Shown one piece after another: positions 45,305 through 54,985 of a stretch of DNA of 64,000 nucleotides. Position 1 is the first letter of the stretch. Every line of letters starts with the position of its first letter. Location: contig CAZMUA010000017.1 of assembly GCA_964569695.1 (NCBI GenBank), positions 1 through 64,000 of the forward strand. The letters are read 5' to 3'. A model generated the notes under the pieces. The model did no database searches, had not been told where the DNA came from, and was given only the letters and a program-made list of their open reading frames with translations. A program made the translations under genes and the position numbers. The stretch is from UBA8106 sp964569695 (GTDB lineage: Bacteria > Acidobacteriota > Vicinamibacteria > Vicinamibacterales > UBA823).

Positions 45305-46702
45305 ATGAATGTTTTACTGATTTCCACCTATGAGATGGGTCGCCAGCCGTTTGGGCTGGCATCGCCTGCTGCTTGGCTTCGTGAAACAGGGGCGGTGGTT
45401 ACATGTGTTGACATGACGCGTCAAGATTTTCCAGAAGCGTTTGCGGCGACGGCTGACTTAGTAGCTTGGTATCTACCAATGCACACCGCCACACGGCTAG
45501 CGGTGCCATTTATACAAAAGGTGAAGGCGCTGAATTCTCGAGCACATTTATGCTGCTACGGTCTTTACGCCACACTAAACGCTGATTACCTCACTGGTTT
45601 AGGTGTCAAGACTGTACTTGGCGGTGAATTCGAATCGGACCTAGTCTCGCTCGTGGTTCACTTGAAAGATGGAAAAGAGTCCAGTTTGCCGCATGCAGCT
45701 GGAGCCCAGTTGTCTCGTCTTGATTTTCGAGTGCCGGATCGAGAAGGTTTACCAGCTCTATCTAGATATGCGTCTCTCAGAACAAGTGCTGGATTGCGTC
45801 GAGTTGTTGGTTACACAGAAGCCAGTCGAGGTTGTAAGCATCTTTGTCGTCATTGTCCCGTGGTACCAGTTTACCGAGGCCGGTTTCGTATCGTGCCGCC
45901 TCAAGTCGTCTTAGCCGACATTCGCAATCAGGTTGAGGATGGCGCTCGCCATATAACTTTCGGTGATCCGGACTTTTTTAATGGCATTCGGCACGCTATG
46001 TCGGTCGTTGAAGGATTGAATAGGGAACATCCTGATATTTCCTATGATGTGACCATCAAGATTGAGCATCTACTCACTTATGCAGATTGTCTCCATAAAT
46101 TACGAGAAACTGGTTGCCTGTTTGTCACGAGTGCGGTGGAATCATTAGACGATAAGGCGTTACTTGCGCTCGACAAGGGTCACACAAGAGCCGATTTTGA
46201 GAAAGCGGTGCATCTTTGTGGAGACGCTGAGCTTGCCTTGGCACCGACGTTTATTGCTTTCACGCCTTGGACGACTTTAAAAAGTTACTGCGAACTATTG
46301 GAAGCCATTGCAACGCTTGGGCTCATTGATGCCGTATCACCGATCCAGCTCGGAATACGTTTACTCATTACAAGTGAATCGCGGCTGCTTACACTACCAG
46401 AAATAAAGTCTCTTATTGGTCCGTACGATTCTGAGCGCCTTATCTATCCTTGGTTGCACCCAGATCCACGTGTTGATGAGCTACAGGAAACTGTCATGCA
46501 GATTATTGGGAACCGCCTGTCAGCATCCCGCTCTGAGATTTTTGACGCCATTTGGAAGATTGCACACGAACGATCTGGTTTACCGATTGCTGATATCAGT
46601 CAGAGTGCATCAATGATTCAAGATCGGGCCGCTGTTCCGTACCTTAATGAACCTTGGTATTGTTGAGCAGAACCAACACAGGAGCAGGTAGCTCTGGTCT
46701 AA
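45305..46702 (+). CDS. CUAEP-tail radical SAM selenoprotein (in-frame TGA read as selenocysteine)
   Basis: The first 453 residues begin MNVLLISTYEMGRQPFGLASP, with a B12-binding-like N-terminal domain and the radical SAM cysteines C177, C181 and C184 (GCKHLCRHC). The frame meets TGA at 46664-46666 directly after WYC, then continues GCA GAA CCA and on to TAA at 46700-46702. This spells Cys-Sec-Ala-Glu-Pro plus eight more residues. That tail is the hallmark of the family known as CUAEP/CCAEP-tail radical SAM proteins; Cys replaces Sec in other members. A SECIS-like hairpin lies just after the TGA. Conventional calling would stop at 46666. Reaction unknown; it is probably paired with the ATP-grasp protein encoded 26 bases downstream. 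Confidence 0.85.
46664..46700 (+). promoter_or_regulatory. Bacterial SECIS-like hairpin directing UGA recoding
   Basis: Downstream of the UGA, GGAGC (46681-46685) pairs with GCTCT (46691-46695) to form a 5-bp upper stem, with loop AGGTA (46686-46690). A lower stem forms between AGA(A)CC (46669-46674) and GGTCT (46696-46700), with a 6-base bulge AACACA. The loop lies 19 bases after the UGA. The loop AGGU next to a GC pair resembles the well-known E. coli fdhF SECIS loop. SelB would bind here. Confidence 0.7.
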
Positions 46703-46728
46703 GTGATGTTCATCGGTGGTAACTAGTC

Positions 46729-48018
46729 ATGCAGAAACCTCGCATTCTTATAGTAGCAACCACCACTGGTTATCAGGTACGTGCATTTGGTGAAGCTGCA
46801 GAGAGGCAGGGAGTCGAGCTTGTCTTCGCTACAGATCGATGTTTGACACTTGATGATCCGTGGCGTGATCAGGCCATTCCGATTCGATTTCACGAAGAGG
46901 ATGTGTCAGTTGCACGCATTCTGGAAATGGCTTCATTTGGCACGGTTGACGGTGTCCTGGCGGTTGGCGATCGACCAGCGGTGTTGGCTGGCTTGGTGAC
47001 CGACAAGCTTAACCTCGCTGGACATCCATCCGGGGCAGCGAGAATAGCCAGTAATAAGGAACTATTTCGGAAGTGTCTCTTTAAGGCAGGCTTACCCTGT
47101 CCAGCTTTTAAGGTGGTGAGGGTCGACGACTCAGAGGTCTACTTGGACAATTATTCTGATTTTCCGTGTGTGGTGAAGCCTCTTGCGCTTTCCGGTAGCC
47201 GAGGAGTGATTCGAGCCGACGATCCCGAAAGCCTTAAGGCAGCAATTACACGTATCCGTCTATTACTATCTCAACCTGAGTTACGTCTTCAACAGGACGA
47301 GGCCAATGATGCGATTTTGATCGAGGAGTTCGTAGAGGGTAAAGAGTTTGCTTTGGAAGGAGTGATCGAAGCAGGGAAGTTGCAGGCGATGGCGATTTTT
47401 GAGAAGCCAGATTTACTAGAGGGTCCGTTCTTTGAGGAAACGATTTACGTAACGCCGCCTGAGAGTGTATTAGCAAACGAAGAACGTTTGGTGGCAGCTG
47501 TGGCCGATGCCGCTAAAACAGTTGGGTTATACCACGGACCTATTCATGCAGAGTGTCGTGTGGATGGAGATAAGATAGTTGTAATCGAGATGGCGGCTCG
47601 TCCCATTGGCGGCTTGTGTTCAAGAGCGCTCCGATTCGAAGACAAAGACTCGAATACATACAGTTATGAAGAAGTTCTGCTTCGCCATGCAGTTGGTGAC
47701 TCGATAACTGGTTATGTCCGTGAACACTCGGCTTCTGCAGTAATGATGGTGCCCATTCCGGTTGGAGGTCGCCTGTTGAGTGTTAGTGGAGTGGAGCGTG
47801 CTAAGAGTGTGCCAGGCGTTGAGGCAGTTACAATCACAGCTAAGATCGGTCAGGAGCTAGTCCCGATACCAGAAGGTGCAAGTTACCTAGGATTCATCTT
47901 TGCGAAAAGCGAACGGCCAAGTCTAGCGGTAGAGGCGGTCAGGCATGCCCATGGCATGCTCAGTTTCGAGATCGCACCGTCGCTATCGCTTTATCCCTTA
48001 GCCTGTTCAGGCACGTAA
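46729..48018 (+). CDS. ATP-grasp ligase
   Basis: 429 residues. An N-terminal preATP-grasp region (ILIVATTTGYQVRAFGEAAERQGVELVFATDR) is followed by the ATP-grasp core: CVVKPLALSGSRGVIRAD, LIEEFVEGKEFALEGV and the metal-binding VIEMAARPIGGLCSRALRF. Such enzymes form amide or peptide-like bonds through acyl phosphates; the substrates are unknown. Being in one cluster with the radical SAM selenoprotein suggests a small-molecule or peptide-like product. The last 28 bases overlap the convergent YggX gene. Confidence 0.88.
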   Translation: MQKPRILIVATTTGYQVRAFGEAAERQGVELVFATDRCLTLDDPWRDQAIPIRFHEEDVSVARILEMASFGTVDGVLAVGDRPAVLAGLVTDKLNLAGHPSGAARIASNKELFRKCLFKAGLPCPAFKVVRVDDSEVYLDNYSDFPCVVKPLALSGSRGVIRADDPESLKAAITRIRLLLSQPELRLQQDEANDAILIEEFVEGKEFALEGVIEAGKLQAMAIFEKPDLLEGPFFEETIYVTPPESVLANEERLVAAVADAAKTVGLYHGPIHAECRVDGDKIVVIEMAARPIGGLCSRALRFEDKDSNTYSYEEVLLRHAVGDSITGYVREHSASAVMMVPIPVGGRLLSVSGVERAKSVPGVEAVTITAKIGQELVPIPEGASYLGFIFAKSERPSLAVEAVRHAHGMLSFEIAPSLSLYPLACSGT

Positions 48019-48284
48019 TCCGGTGGTAGCGCTGAACCTTCACCGAAAAAGAAATCTTCCATCTGCTTGGCGATCAGTTCCTGAGCTTCCTTCTGCCATG
48101 GCATTAATCGGTATTCATTCAGGATCATCTTCATACGCTCTTCCCACATTTTCCAAGCTTCGGCAGAAACTTTTTCGAAGACTTTCTTGCCAAGATCACC
48201 AGGCCACGGTGGTTCATCGAGACCAGGAAGTTCTTTTTGCAACTTGACACACTGCACTAGACGTGGAACGTCACTTTCTGTCAT
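47991..48284 (-). CDS. yggX: YggX-like Fe(II) trafficking / oxidative damage protection protein
   Basis: 97 residues. VQCVKLQKELPGLDEPPWPGDLGKKVFEKVSAEAWKMWEERMKMILNEYRL with its single conserved cysteine is the YggX signature. In enterobacteria it protects Fe-S clusters from oxidation and binds iron. It overlaps the 3' end of the ATP-grasp gene in convergent orientation. Confidence 0.93.
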   Translation of the reverse strand: MTESDVPRLVQCVKLQKELPGLDEPPWPGDLGKKVFEKVSAEAWKMWEERMKMILNEYRLMPWQKEAQELIAKQMEDFFFGEGSALPPDYVPEQAKG

Positions 48285-48311
48285 TGCATACCCTCACAAG
48301 ATTCATTAGCA

Positions 48312-50387
48312 CTAATGTATCTTACTGGAAGATGTTGAGATTGCAACGGTCGCACCTTCGTAACTGGCTCTCACAATCCGTTCTACCTCGACACGAGCAT
48401 CGTTGAAACAGGCGCCACCCCCTAAATCAGTTAAGGTGTCGGCGACCAGTGCATTACTAGTAGAACCGTTGAACGTGTTCTTATTCCATAAACCTTTAGG
48501 GAGGCATACCGTACCTGGTCTTATAGTGTCCGTCAGTGATACTGGGCATTGCACTTCGCCAAGTCCATTGAACACACGAACTGCATCGTCTTTTTGGATA
48601 CCGCGTGCTTGGGCATCATCCGGATGCATTTCTAGAGGTGCTGCGCGTTGTACAAGTTCGCCCAGTATTGAACAGATGGTTGAGTTACTGGCCGGTGAAA
48701 TAAGTGTTAATGGAAAATCGTTCTCAGAAGCGTCCTGATAACCATAAAGACCACGTGGAGCTTCAGCGTCTAACTGTTCTGAAAATAAATTAATCTTGCC
48801 ATCTGGCGTTCTTGGTTTTACGTCAATAAATTGCACGGGCCTAGCATTTATAGCAGAGCTTGCAGAACCGTGTTCTAGGAGGTTGTTTCGAATATCGTCT
48901 GGCATTGTGCTGGTAACACGTAATAACGCTTCTGCGTCAGTCTCGGGCTCATCGAGTTCAAGCCGGTTAGCTAATTCACTGAACACTTCTACGTTAGGAC
49001 GAGCATCACCCACACTATCAATAACAGGACGACTCATTTGTAGAGACATTTCGCCGTAACTGTTCACAAGGTCGTAACTCTCAAGAAATGTTGTTGCGGG
49101 CAAAATGATATCTGCGAATGCAGCGGTATCCGTTACGACTTGATCAAAGACGACCGTAAATAAATCTTCGCGACGGAGTCCTCGAACAACTCGATTTTGA
49201 TCCGGCATCGTCGTTACAGGATTACAGTTATAAACGAACAGCATTTCAATCGCTGGGTCGTTGTAGTCGAGTAACACTCGACCTAGGTGGTTCATGTTGA
49301 TAATACGAGTTGATGGTTCTTTAGCTTGCAACCACATTGAAGGCGAAAACTTCAAGGCAGCACCATTACTCATCGAGTACCCACCCCCTCGAACACCGAA
49401 CTTGCCGGCCACTGCAGGCAGCGCAAGGATGGCCATGGCCGCATTACCACCATTGCGGTTCCGTTCGACTCCCCAACCACAACGAATGACTGCCGGATTT
49501 CGATCAGCGTACAATTCTGCAAATTTTTCGAGTTGTGATGATGTAACACCAGCTACCTTGGCTGCTTGATCGATTGTCCATTGTTCGGCACGTGTTTGCA
49601 GGCGGTCGGCACCACGGCTGTTCTCGCTCAGAAATTTGGTGTCGGACAGATTGTTTGCGAATAGATATCGATGCAGTGCAAGGGCCAGGACGACGTCCGT
49701 TCCTGGTTTCACTGCCAAATGTAAATCCGCTCGACGGGAAAGGGGTGTGCTTCTGGGATCAATGACGACCAAGATGGCCCCGTTGCTTTGTGCTTCTTTG
49801 ATATATGGAATGAGGTGGATGCCAGTGGTAGAGGGGTTAGCACCCCACACTACGATTAGTTGGCTATGTACATAATCTTCAAATGAAACACTTGGCATCT
49901 TTCCATAAAGTGCATTTGCTGCTATTCCAGTAGGTGCAGCGCAGACGGTTCGAGCGAGTCGAGAGGCTCCGAGTTTTCTAAAAAGTTCAGCGTCGGTGGT
50001 GTCCTGCGATAGTAATCCATTAGAGCCACCGTAGGAGAATGGGAGGATAGCTTCGCCACCAGAGCGGTTTCGAATTTCCTTTATCTTAGCGGCAATGGTA
50101 TCGAGAGCTTCGTTCCAGTTAATCTGTTTAAATGTTCCTGCACCCTTGGCCCCTTGACGAATGGCTGGATACTGAAGCCGATCGGGTCCGTACAATCGTT
50201 GATCAAATTTTCTGACTTTGTCGCAAATAAAGCCGTCAGTAATGGAGTGTCGTGTTGAACCATCCAGTTTAACAACTTTACCTTTTTCAACGGTTATGGT
50301 CAGGCTACATGAGTCCGGGCAGTCAAGTGGGCAAGTCGTGTCGACTGTCGCGTGGCCCCATGAATCATTATCGGTTGACTTCGGCAC
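48312..50387 (-). CDS. Molybdopterin oxidoreductase, DMSO reductase superfamily
   Basis: 691 residues. The N-terminal 4Fe-4S motif has C19, C23, C27 and C55 (CPLDCPDSCSL...FICDKV). The catalytic domain then shows FSYGGSNGLLSQDTT and the ICAAPTG-like TVCAAPTGIA near residue 148. The C-terminal molydopterin dinucleotide-binding domain (PLEMHPDDAQARGIQKDDAVRVFN) is complete. The metal ligand residue cannot be fixed without alignment; it could be cysteine near 149. The substrate may be formate, polysulfide or an organic acid. No partner subunits are adjacent, so it likely acts alone or with an unlinked partner. Starts with ATG at 50387; transcribed away from the DUF3810 gene. Confidence 0.85.
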   Translation of the reverse strand: MPKSTDNDSWGHATVDTTCPLDCPDSCSLTITVEKGKVVKLDGSTRHSITDGFICDKVRKFDQRLYGPDRLQYPAIRQGAKGAGTFKQINWNEALDTIAAKIKEIRNRSGGEAILPFSYGGSNGLLSQDTTDAELFRKLGASRLARTVCAAPTGIAANALYGKMPSVSFEDYVHSQLIVVWGANPSTTGIHLIPYIKEAQSNGAILVVIDPRSTPLSRRADLHLAVKPGTDVVLALALHRYLFANNLSDTKFLSENSRGADRLQTRAEQWTIDQAAKVAGVTSSQLEKFAELYADRNPAVIRCGWGVERNRNGGNAAMAILALPAVAGKFGVRGGGYSMSNGAALKFSPSMWLQAKEPSTRIINMNHLGRVLLDYNDPAIEMLFVYNCNPVTTMPDQNRVVRGLRREDLFTVVFDQVVTDTAAFADIILPATTFLESYDLVNSYGEMSLQMSRPVIDSVGDARPNVEVFSELANRLELDEPETDAEALLRVTSTMPDDIRNNLLEHGSASSAINARPVQFIDVKPRTPDGKINLFSEQLDAEAPRGLYGYQDASENDFPLTLISPASNSTICSILGELVQRAAPLEMHPDDAQARGIQKDDAVRVFNGLGEVQCPVSLTDTIRPGTVCLPKGLWNKNTFNGSTSNALVADTLTDLGGGACFNDARVEVERIVRASYEGATVAISTSSSKIH

Positions 50388-50421
50388 TGATCAAGTTTAT
50401 CACCTTAGTTGAGGTGGGCGA

Positions 50422-51456
50422 GTGCGATTGAAAATCTTAATTCCACTGATAGCCGGGCTTGTAGTGGTCCTACCGACTTCTTCAGGCTGCGTTGAAAACG
50501 TCTATTCACGTGGTATCTACCCAATGGTGCAGTACGGCGTAACGTCGTTGTCGAATTTAACCGATTTTTCACTCTTTGATTTATTCGTTGGGTGTCTGTT
50601 CTTCTTTTTGATTAGTTGGTGGAGTCTGCGAATAAGGAAGGCAGGGGTTGGACGTCGTGGACATGCAGCATGGTTGATGATTGGGAATACAGTACTGGTG
50701 GTTGGGGTCGTCTATCTTTTCTTTATGCTCTCTTGGGGCTTGAATTATCGTCGCGAATCCCTCAAAGAGAATCTTGATTTCGATGCTGAACGTGTGACGT
50801 ATACCGCGTTGGTAGATCTCACCAAGGAAGCAGTGGTGCAGTTAAACGAGCTGCATGCACCCGCACATGCCACATCATGGCCTGAATTAGTCGAGATGGA
50901 TTCTATTCTTGAAATGCCGTTTACTCAGGTCCAACGCAAGCTAGGATTGAAGCGAGCAGTAGTTCTTGGTCGACCAAAATCATCAGCATTAGGGTGGTAT
51001 TTTCGGCAGGCAGCGATCGATGGCATGGTTGATCCATTTTTTCTTGAAATTTTGATCAACCAGGAGGTCTTGCCATTTGAGCGCCCATATGTGGTGGCTC
51101 ATGAATGGGCACACCTAGCCGGTTACGCCGACGAAGCCGAGGCGAGTTTTGTTGGATGGTTAATTTGTCAGACTGGGGGTGTCGCTACTCAGTACTCTGG
51201 GTGGCTACAGCTCTTTACTCAGCTATTAGGGCATTTACCAGCCGAACAGCGCGTGTCTTTAACTGGATCCCTAGGGGACGGTCCTCGAAGTGATCTTCAA
51301 GCGATTACTGCTCGGGTTAGTCAGGCGACTCCGTTTATTCGTCGGCGGTCAGCGCGGATCTATGACCGATTTTTGAAGGCCAATCGAGTATCTGAAGGAA
51401 TTGCCAGTTACGGTGGGGTTGTTGATCTTGTCTTGGGGATCGAGTTCGGTCCTTGA
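50422..51456 (+). CDS. DUF3810 membrane protein with HExxH motif
   Basis: 344 residues. Three hydrophobic N-terminal segments (about 5-22, 50-70 and 85-108) precede a soluble domain carrying VAHEWAHLAGYADEAEASF, an HExxH with a downstream glutamate, typical of zinc metallopeptidases. This pattern fits the DUF3810 family; no enzyme activity is established. Start is GTG. It is divergent from the molybdoenzyme gene. Confidence 0.82.
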   Translation: MRLKILIPLIAGLVVVLPTSSGCVENVYSRGIYPMVQYGVTSLSNLTDFSLFDLFVGCLFFFLISWWSLRIRKAGVGRRGHAAWLMIGNTVLVVGVVYLFFMLSWGLNYRRESLKENLDFDAERVTYTALVDLTKEAVVQLNELHAPAHATSWPELVEMDSILEMPFTQVQRKLGLKRAVVLGRPKSSALGWYFRQAAIDGMVDPFFLEILINQEVLPFERPYVVAHEWAHLAGYADEAEASFVGWLICQTGGVATQYSGWLQLFTQLLGHLPAEQRVSLTGSLGDGPRSDLQAITARVSQATPFIRRRSARIYDRFLKANRVSEGIASYGGVVDLVLGIEFGP

Positions 51457-51468
51457 GGACATTAAGGA

Positions 51469-51500
51469 TTGACGAAACATAGATGAATAATTGGTATCAT
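51469..51500 (+). promoter_or_regulatory. Possible promoter for the SnoaL-like lipoprotein gene
   Basis: TTGACG (51469-51474) and an extended -10 TGG-TATCAT (hexamer 51495-51500) are 20 bases apart, longer than ideal. The leader would be about 100 bases. Confidence 0.35.
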
Positions 51501-51605
51501 GTTCTGTTTTCCTGGTGAAGTCGTCATGGGTTATCATGAGAAGTTGTGATTATCGTCGGCTGACCTGGCTTGAGGGCTGATTCTTTCTTGGAGATTGAGG
51601 TAGAA

Positions 51606-52190
51606 ATGAAGGCAAGCAAGATGTTTGGATGTGCACTCGTGGTGACAACGCTGTGTCTGGGACTCTCGTCATGCGGCGGCGGACCGACCGGGCCAGTATT
51701 TACGCGAGAGGATGGCGAAGCTTTTCGGCAAATCGGGGAGCAGTGGTCGACAGCTTTTAATGCTGGGGATGTTGAGTCTCTGGCAAGTATGTTTGCTGGG
51801 ACCGGCGCAGTAATGCCACCGAATTCGTCGACTGTTCGTGGCTCCGAGTCAATAACGGGGTACTACACGCAGATGTTCAACAAAGGGGAGCGTAACCTGG
51901 AAGTTGAAATTTCTGAAGTGGGCGGTGAAGGCGATCTTGGTTATGTATCAGGTACATTTCTGAATATCACGCAAATACCTATTCAGGTGGACGATGATGA
52001 AGCGGAAGAAGATGCTGTAGATCAAGAGGAGGCTGAAGCTGCCGAACCTGAAATGCAGCAAAATCGTGATCGGGGAAAGTTTGTCATTATCTTAAAAAGG
52101 GGGCTCGGAGGGGTTTGGAAGTTTGAGAGTTTCATCTGGAATAGTGACTTACCGTTACCCGCCGTTTCATTACCGGAAGTTGGAAATTAG
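51606..52190 (+). CDS. SnoaL-like / DUF4440 lipoprotein
   Basis: 194 residues. The N-terminus is a lipoprotein signal with lipobox LSSC. The mature part, WSTAFNAGDVESLASMFAGTGAVMPPNSSTVRGSESITGYYTQM, is typical of the SnoaL/DUF4440 fold. An acidic linker (about residues 138-155) precedes a final KFVIILKRG-xxxWKFESFIWNSD strand pair. The function is unknown. The ATG at 51606 is chosen for its GAGG and the lipobox position; an upstream start at 51570 would put the signal too far in. Confidence 0.82.
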   Translation: MKASKMFGCALVVTTLCLGLSSCGGGPTGPVFTREDGEAFRQIGEQWSTAFNAGDVESLASMFAGTGAVMPPNSSTVRGSESITGYYTQMFNKGERNLEVEISEVGGEGDLGYVSGTFLNITQIPIQVDDDEAEEDAVDQEEAEAAEPEMQQNRDRGKFVIILKRGLGGVWKFESFIWNSDLPLPAVSLPEVGN

Positions 52191-52195
52191 CGCTC

Positions 52196-52402
52196 GTGTC
52201 GACACTTAATGCTTACAGACTCATCGCAACCGTGAGGGGCGGCGCCACGAATTCGCCTGTGGCTGCGACGAGGTATACCTCACTGGACGATGCGCGTGAG
52301 GCTTCCAAGCAGTTGATGCATGACAATAACCGCGTCATTCGTGTGATGATTGTTGCCGATCAAGAGTCGTCGCGTTTTGTGGAATGGATCGAACGCTCAT
52401 AA
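52196..52402 (+). CDS. Small hypothetical protein
   Basis: 68 residues from a GTG start, six bases after the lipoprotein gene. It reads as an ordinary soluble protein with charge balance and normal codon use, but there is no recognisable domain and only a weak ribosome-binding sequence. It may be translationally coupled to the gene before it. Confidence 0.5.
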   Translation: MSTLNAYRLIATVRGGATNSPVAATRYTSLDDAREASKQLMHDNNRVIRVMIVADQESSRFVEWIERS

Positions 52403-52550
52403 AAAGTCACACAACTTAATTATTGCCAGCGCATGCGTTAATCTCTTCCGGTCGGATTGTCAGCAGGATTTCGTTTTTACACATTGGACGTATGCAACGC
52501 CAAGGGTTATGGTCGACCCTTGGTCGGATTGTGGATTGGTGTAAATAGTT

Positions 52551-53321
52551 ATGATCAAACTTGAGCAGCTGACAAAGGCTTACGGTGATCGAAACGTCGT
52601 TGACCAATTGTCTCTCACAGTCAAACGTAGTGAACTTGTGGTTTTGTTGGGGACTTCTGGCTGTGGGAAGACCACTACGCTCAAGATGATTAATAGACTC
52701 ATCGAACCTACGACTGGGTCTGTGTGCATCGATGGGGTGGATATCAGTCATTTTGAGCGGCATGAGCTCCGTCGAAAAATCGGTTATGTTTTTCAGCAAG
52801 TCGGACTGTTTCCCCACATGACCATCACAGAGAACGTGGGTGTCACATTGTCTTTGCTCGGGTGGTCAGACACGCGTATTTACAAGCGGGTGACTGAAGT
52901 GTTGGAACTGGTCGAGCTCGATCCGGGGGTGATGCGCAATCGTTATCCAACGACGCTCTCTGGTGGAGAACAGCAGCGCGTCGGTTTTGCTCGCGCCCTT
53001 GCTGCCGAACCATCGCTCATGCTTTTAGACGAGCCATTCGGTGCGCTCGATCCAATTACCCGTGACCGATTACAGGTGTCGTTTTCTCGCATCAGACAGC
53101 AACTGAGTTTAACTGCAATCTTCGTTACTCACGATTTCACAGAGGCTCTTGTTCTCGCCGACCGGATTGTAGTGATGCGTGAAGGACGCATCGTGCAGAT
53201 AGGGACACCTCGAGACCTAATAACGAAACCGATTGATGGATTTGTTAAGCGAATGGTGAGCACACCCATCAGGCAGGCGAAAGCTGTAGAAGCATTACTG
53301 GCGTCTGGTGGTTCCGTGTGA
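52551..53321 (+). CDS. Osmoprotectant/glycine-betaine ABC transporter ATPase (OpuCA/ProV-like)
   Basis: 256 residues. Walker A is GTSGCGKTT (34-42), the Q-loop is FQQVGLFPHM, the signature is LSGGEQQRVGFARALA, and Walker B is LMLLDEPFGALDP. The short length without CBS domains places it in the simpler ATPase type. It energises uptake of compatible solutes such as glycine betaine or choline. It overlaps the permease-binding protein gene by four bases (GTGA). Confidence 0.92.
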   Translation: MIKLEQLTKAYGDRNVVDQLSLTVKRSELVVLLGTSGCGKTTTLKMINRLIEPTTGSVCIDGVDISHFERHELRRKIGYVFQQVGLFPHMTITENVGVTLSLLGWSDTRIYKRVTEVLELVELDPGVMRNRYPTTLSGGEQQRVGFARALAAEPSLMLLDEPFGALDPITRDRLQVSFSRIRQQLSLTAIFVTHDFTEALVLADRIVVMREGRIVQIGTPRDLITKPIDGFVKRMVSTPIRQAKAVEALLASGGSV

Positions 53322-54850
53322 TGGAGCAGCTGGCAATGCTGCCAGCGAATCTCACGGGGCACATCCAGTTGACCTTGGTAGCGATGGTTCTAGGGGTAGC
53401 TATCAGTGTGCCACTGGGTATTATTGCAGCGCGTGTCGGATGGCTTCAACAGTTTGTGTTGGGGGCGGCAGGCATCGTGCAAACCATTCCGAGTTTAGCG
53501 CTGCTAGCCATCATGGTGCCGCTCCTAGCGGCCATTAATCTACAGAGTATTGGTTATCTTCCCGCAATCATCGGACTAACGTTGTACAGTACGCTTCCAA
53601 TTTTGCGGAACACTGTCATCGGAATCACTGGGATTGATTCGGTTTATACCGACGCGGCCCGGAGCGTTGGAATGACACCGCTCCAGCAACTGTGGCGGGT
53701 CGAGTTGCCATTAGCACTGCCGGTTATTGTCGGCGGCGTCCGGACATCTACTGTCTGGGTGGTCGGTATGGCGACACTTTCAACTCCAGTGGGTGCAACG
53801 AGCCTGGGCAATTACATTTTTAGCGGCCTACAAATGCGAAACTATACGGCTGTCCTCGTTGGCTGTATCGCGGCAGCCTTGCTCGCGCAGCTGCTCGATA
53901 CCTTGATTCGATGGTTGGAGAAGGGTGTCCGTACACGGAAGCGAGTGCCAGTCGTTGTCGTGCTCCTTATTTTCGGTGCCCTTTATAGCTGGGCCGGAGC
54001 ATCTCTGATCCCAAGATTGTTCGAGAGTGATACACGACCGATTACGATTGGGTGCAAAACATTCACGGAGCAGTACATCCTGAGTGAAATCTTGTCTGGA
54101 CAGATTGCCGCTCGAACTGGCCTTGACACGACCGTTTTGTCATCACTTGGATCCACTGTTGCATTTGATGCTCTACGTGCTGGCGATCTTGATGTCTATG
54201 TGGACTATTCGGGAACGATCTGGGCCACGATCATGGGACGTGACGTAACCTCGCAAAATCGAGGCGAGGTCCTGCATGAGGTCGAACGCGTGCTTGCCGA
54301 TGCGTACGATGTTCAAGTCGTGGGACCTGTAGGATTTGAGAACGCGTATGTTCTAGCGATGCGACGAGACGATGCTGCTACTGAAAATATTCAACGCATC
54401 AGCGATCTCGTGCGACACGCACCTCGTCTTGTTATGGGCGGAGATTACGAATTCTTTGGTCGCCCGGAATGGACGTCACTACGCGATCAGTACGCTCTTG
54501 AGTTTGAAAGCCAGCGCACCATGGATGCATCCTTGATGTATCAAGCGCTGGCGCAGTCAGAAGTTGATGTGATTAGTGCGTTTTCGACGGACGGTCGAAT
54601 TTCAGCATTTGGCCTAACTACGCTTGAAGACGACTTAGCTGTTATTCCTCCCTACGATGCGATTATTCTTGTGAGTAATCGATTACGGATTGAGAATCCG
54701 AAAGTTGTGGAAGCGCTAGCCGACCTTGTAGGAACGATTGATGCTGCTCAGATGCGTGACATGAATTTGGCTGTTGATCGAGAAGGGCGAACACCGGCTG
54801 CAGTGGCCGCTGAGTGGTTGAATGTTCTAGGACCAGCAACACTTAGGTAA
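53318..54850 (+). CDS. Fused permease and substrate-binding protein of the osmoprotectant ABC transporter
   Basis: 510 residues. About 1-215 is the permease, with the EAA-like loop YTDAARSVGMTPLQQLWRVELPLALPVIVGG. About 240-510 is an OpuAC-like binding domain beginning ITIGCKTFTEQYILSEIL and including DVYVDYSGTIWATIM. Fused permease/binding proteins occur in this transporter group. No separate binding-protein gene is present, consistent with a complete importer in two genes. Start GTG overlaps the ATPase stop; the next codon is ATG. Confidence 0.9.
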   Translation: MMEQLAMLPANLTGHIQLTLVAMVLGVAISVPLGIIAARVGWLQQFVLGAAGIVQTIPSLALLAIMVPLLAAINLQSIGYLPAIIGLTLYSTLPILRNTVIGITGIDSVYTDAARSVGMTPLQQLWRVELPLALPVIVGGVRTSTVWVVGMATLSTPVGATSLGNYIFSGLQMRNYTAVLVGCIAAALLAQLLDTLIRWLEKGVRTRKRVPVVVVLLIFGALYSWAGASLIPRLFESDTRPITIGCKTFTEQYILSEILSGQIAARTGLDTTVLSSLGSTVAFDALRAGDLDVYVDYSGTIWATIMGRDVTSQNRGEVLHEVERVLADAYDVQVVGPVGFENAYVLAMRRDDAATENIQRISDLVRHAPRLVMGGDYEFFGRPEWTSLRDQYALEFESQRTMDASLMYQALAQSEVDVISAFSTDGRISAFGLTTLEDDLAVIPPYDAIILVSNRLRIENPKVVEALADLVGTIDAAQMRDMNLAVDREGRTPAAVAAEWLNVLGPATLR

Positions 54851-54985
54851 AGATTTCTAGTTGATGCCAATCTCGGATTGTCTACTTCAATCAGAAACGT
54901 CATATATAACTAAGATGTTTTTGGCTTTGTCAGTTTTCCGTGCATGTGTACTGTTCCTCCGTTAAGCTAAGCGTGTAAAAAGTTT

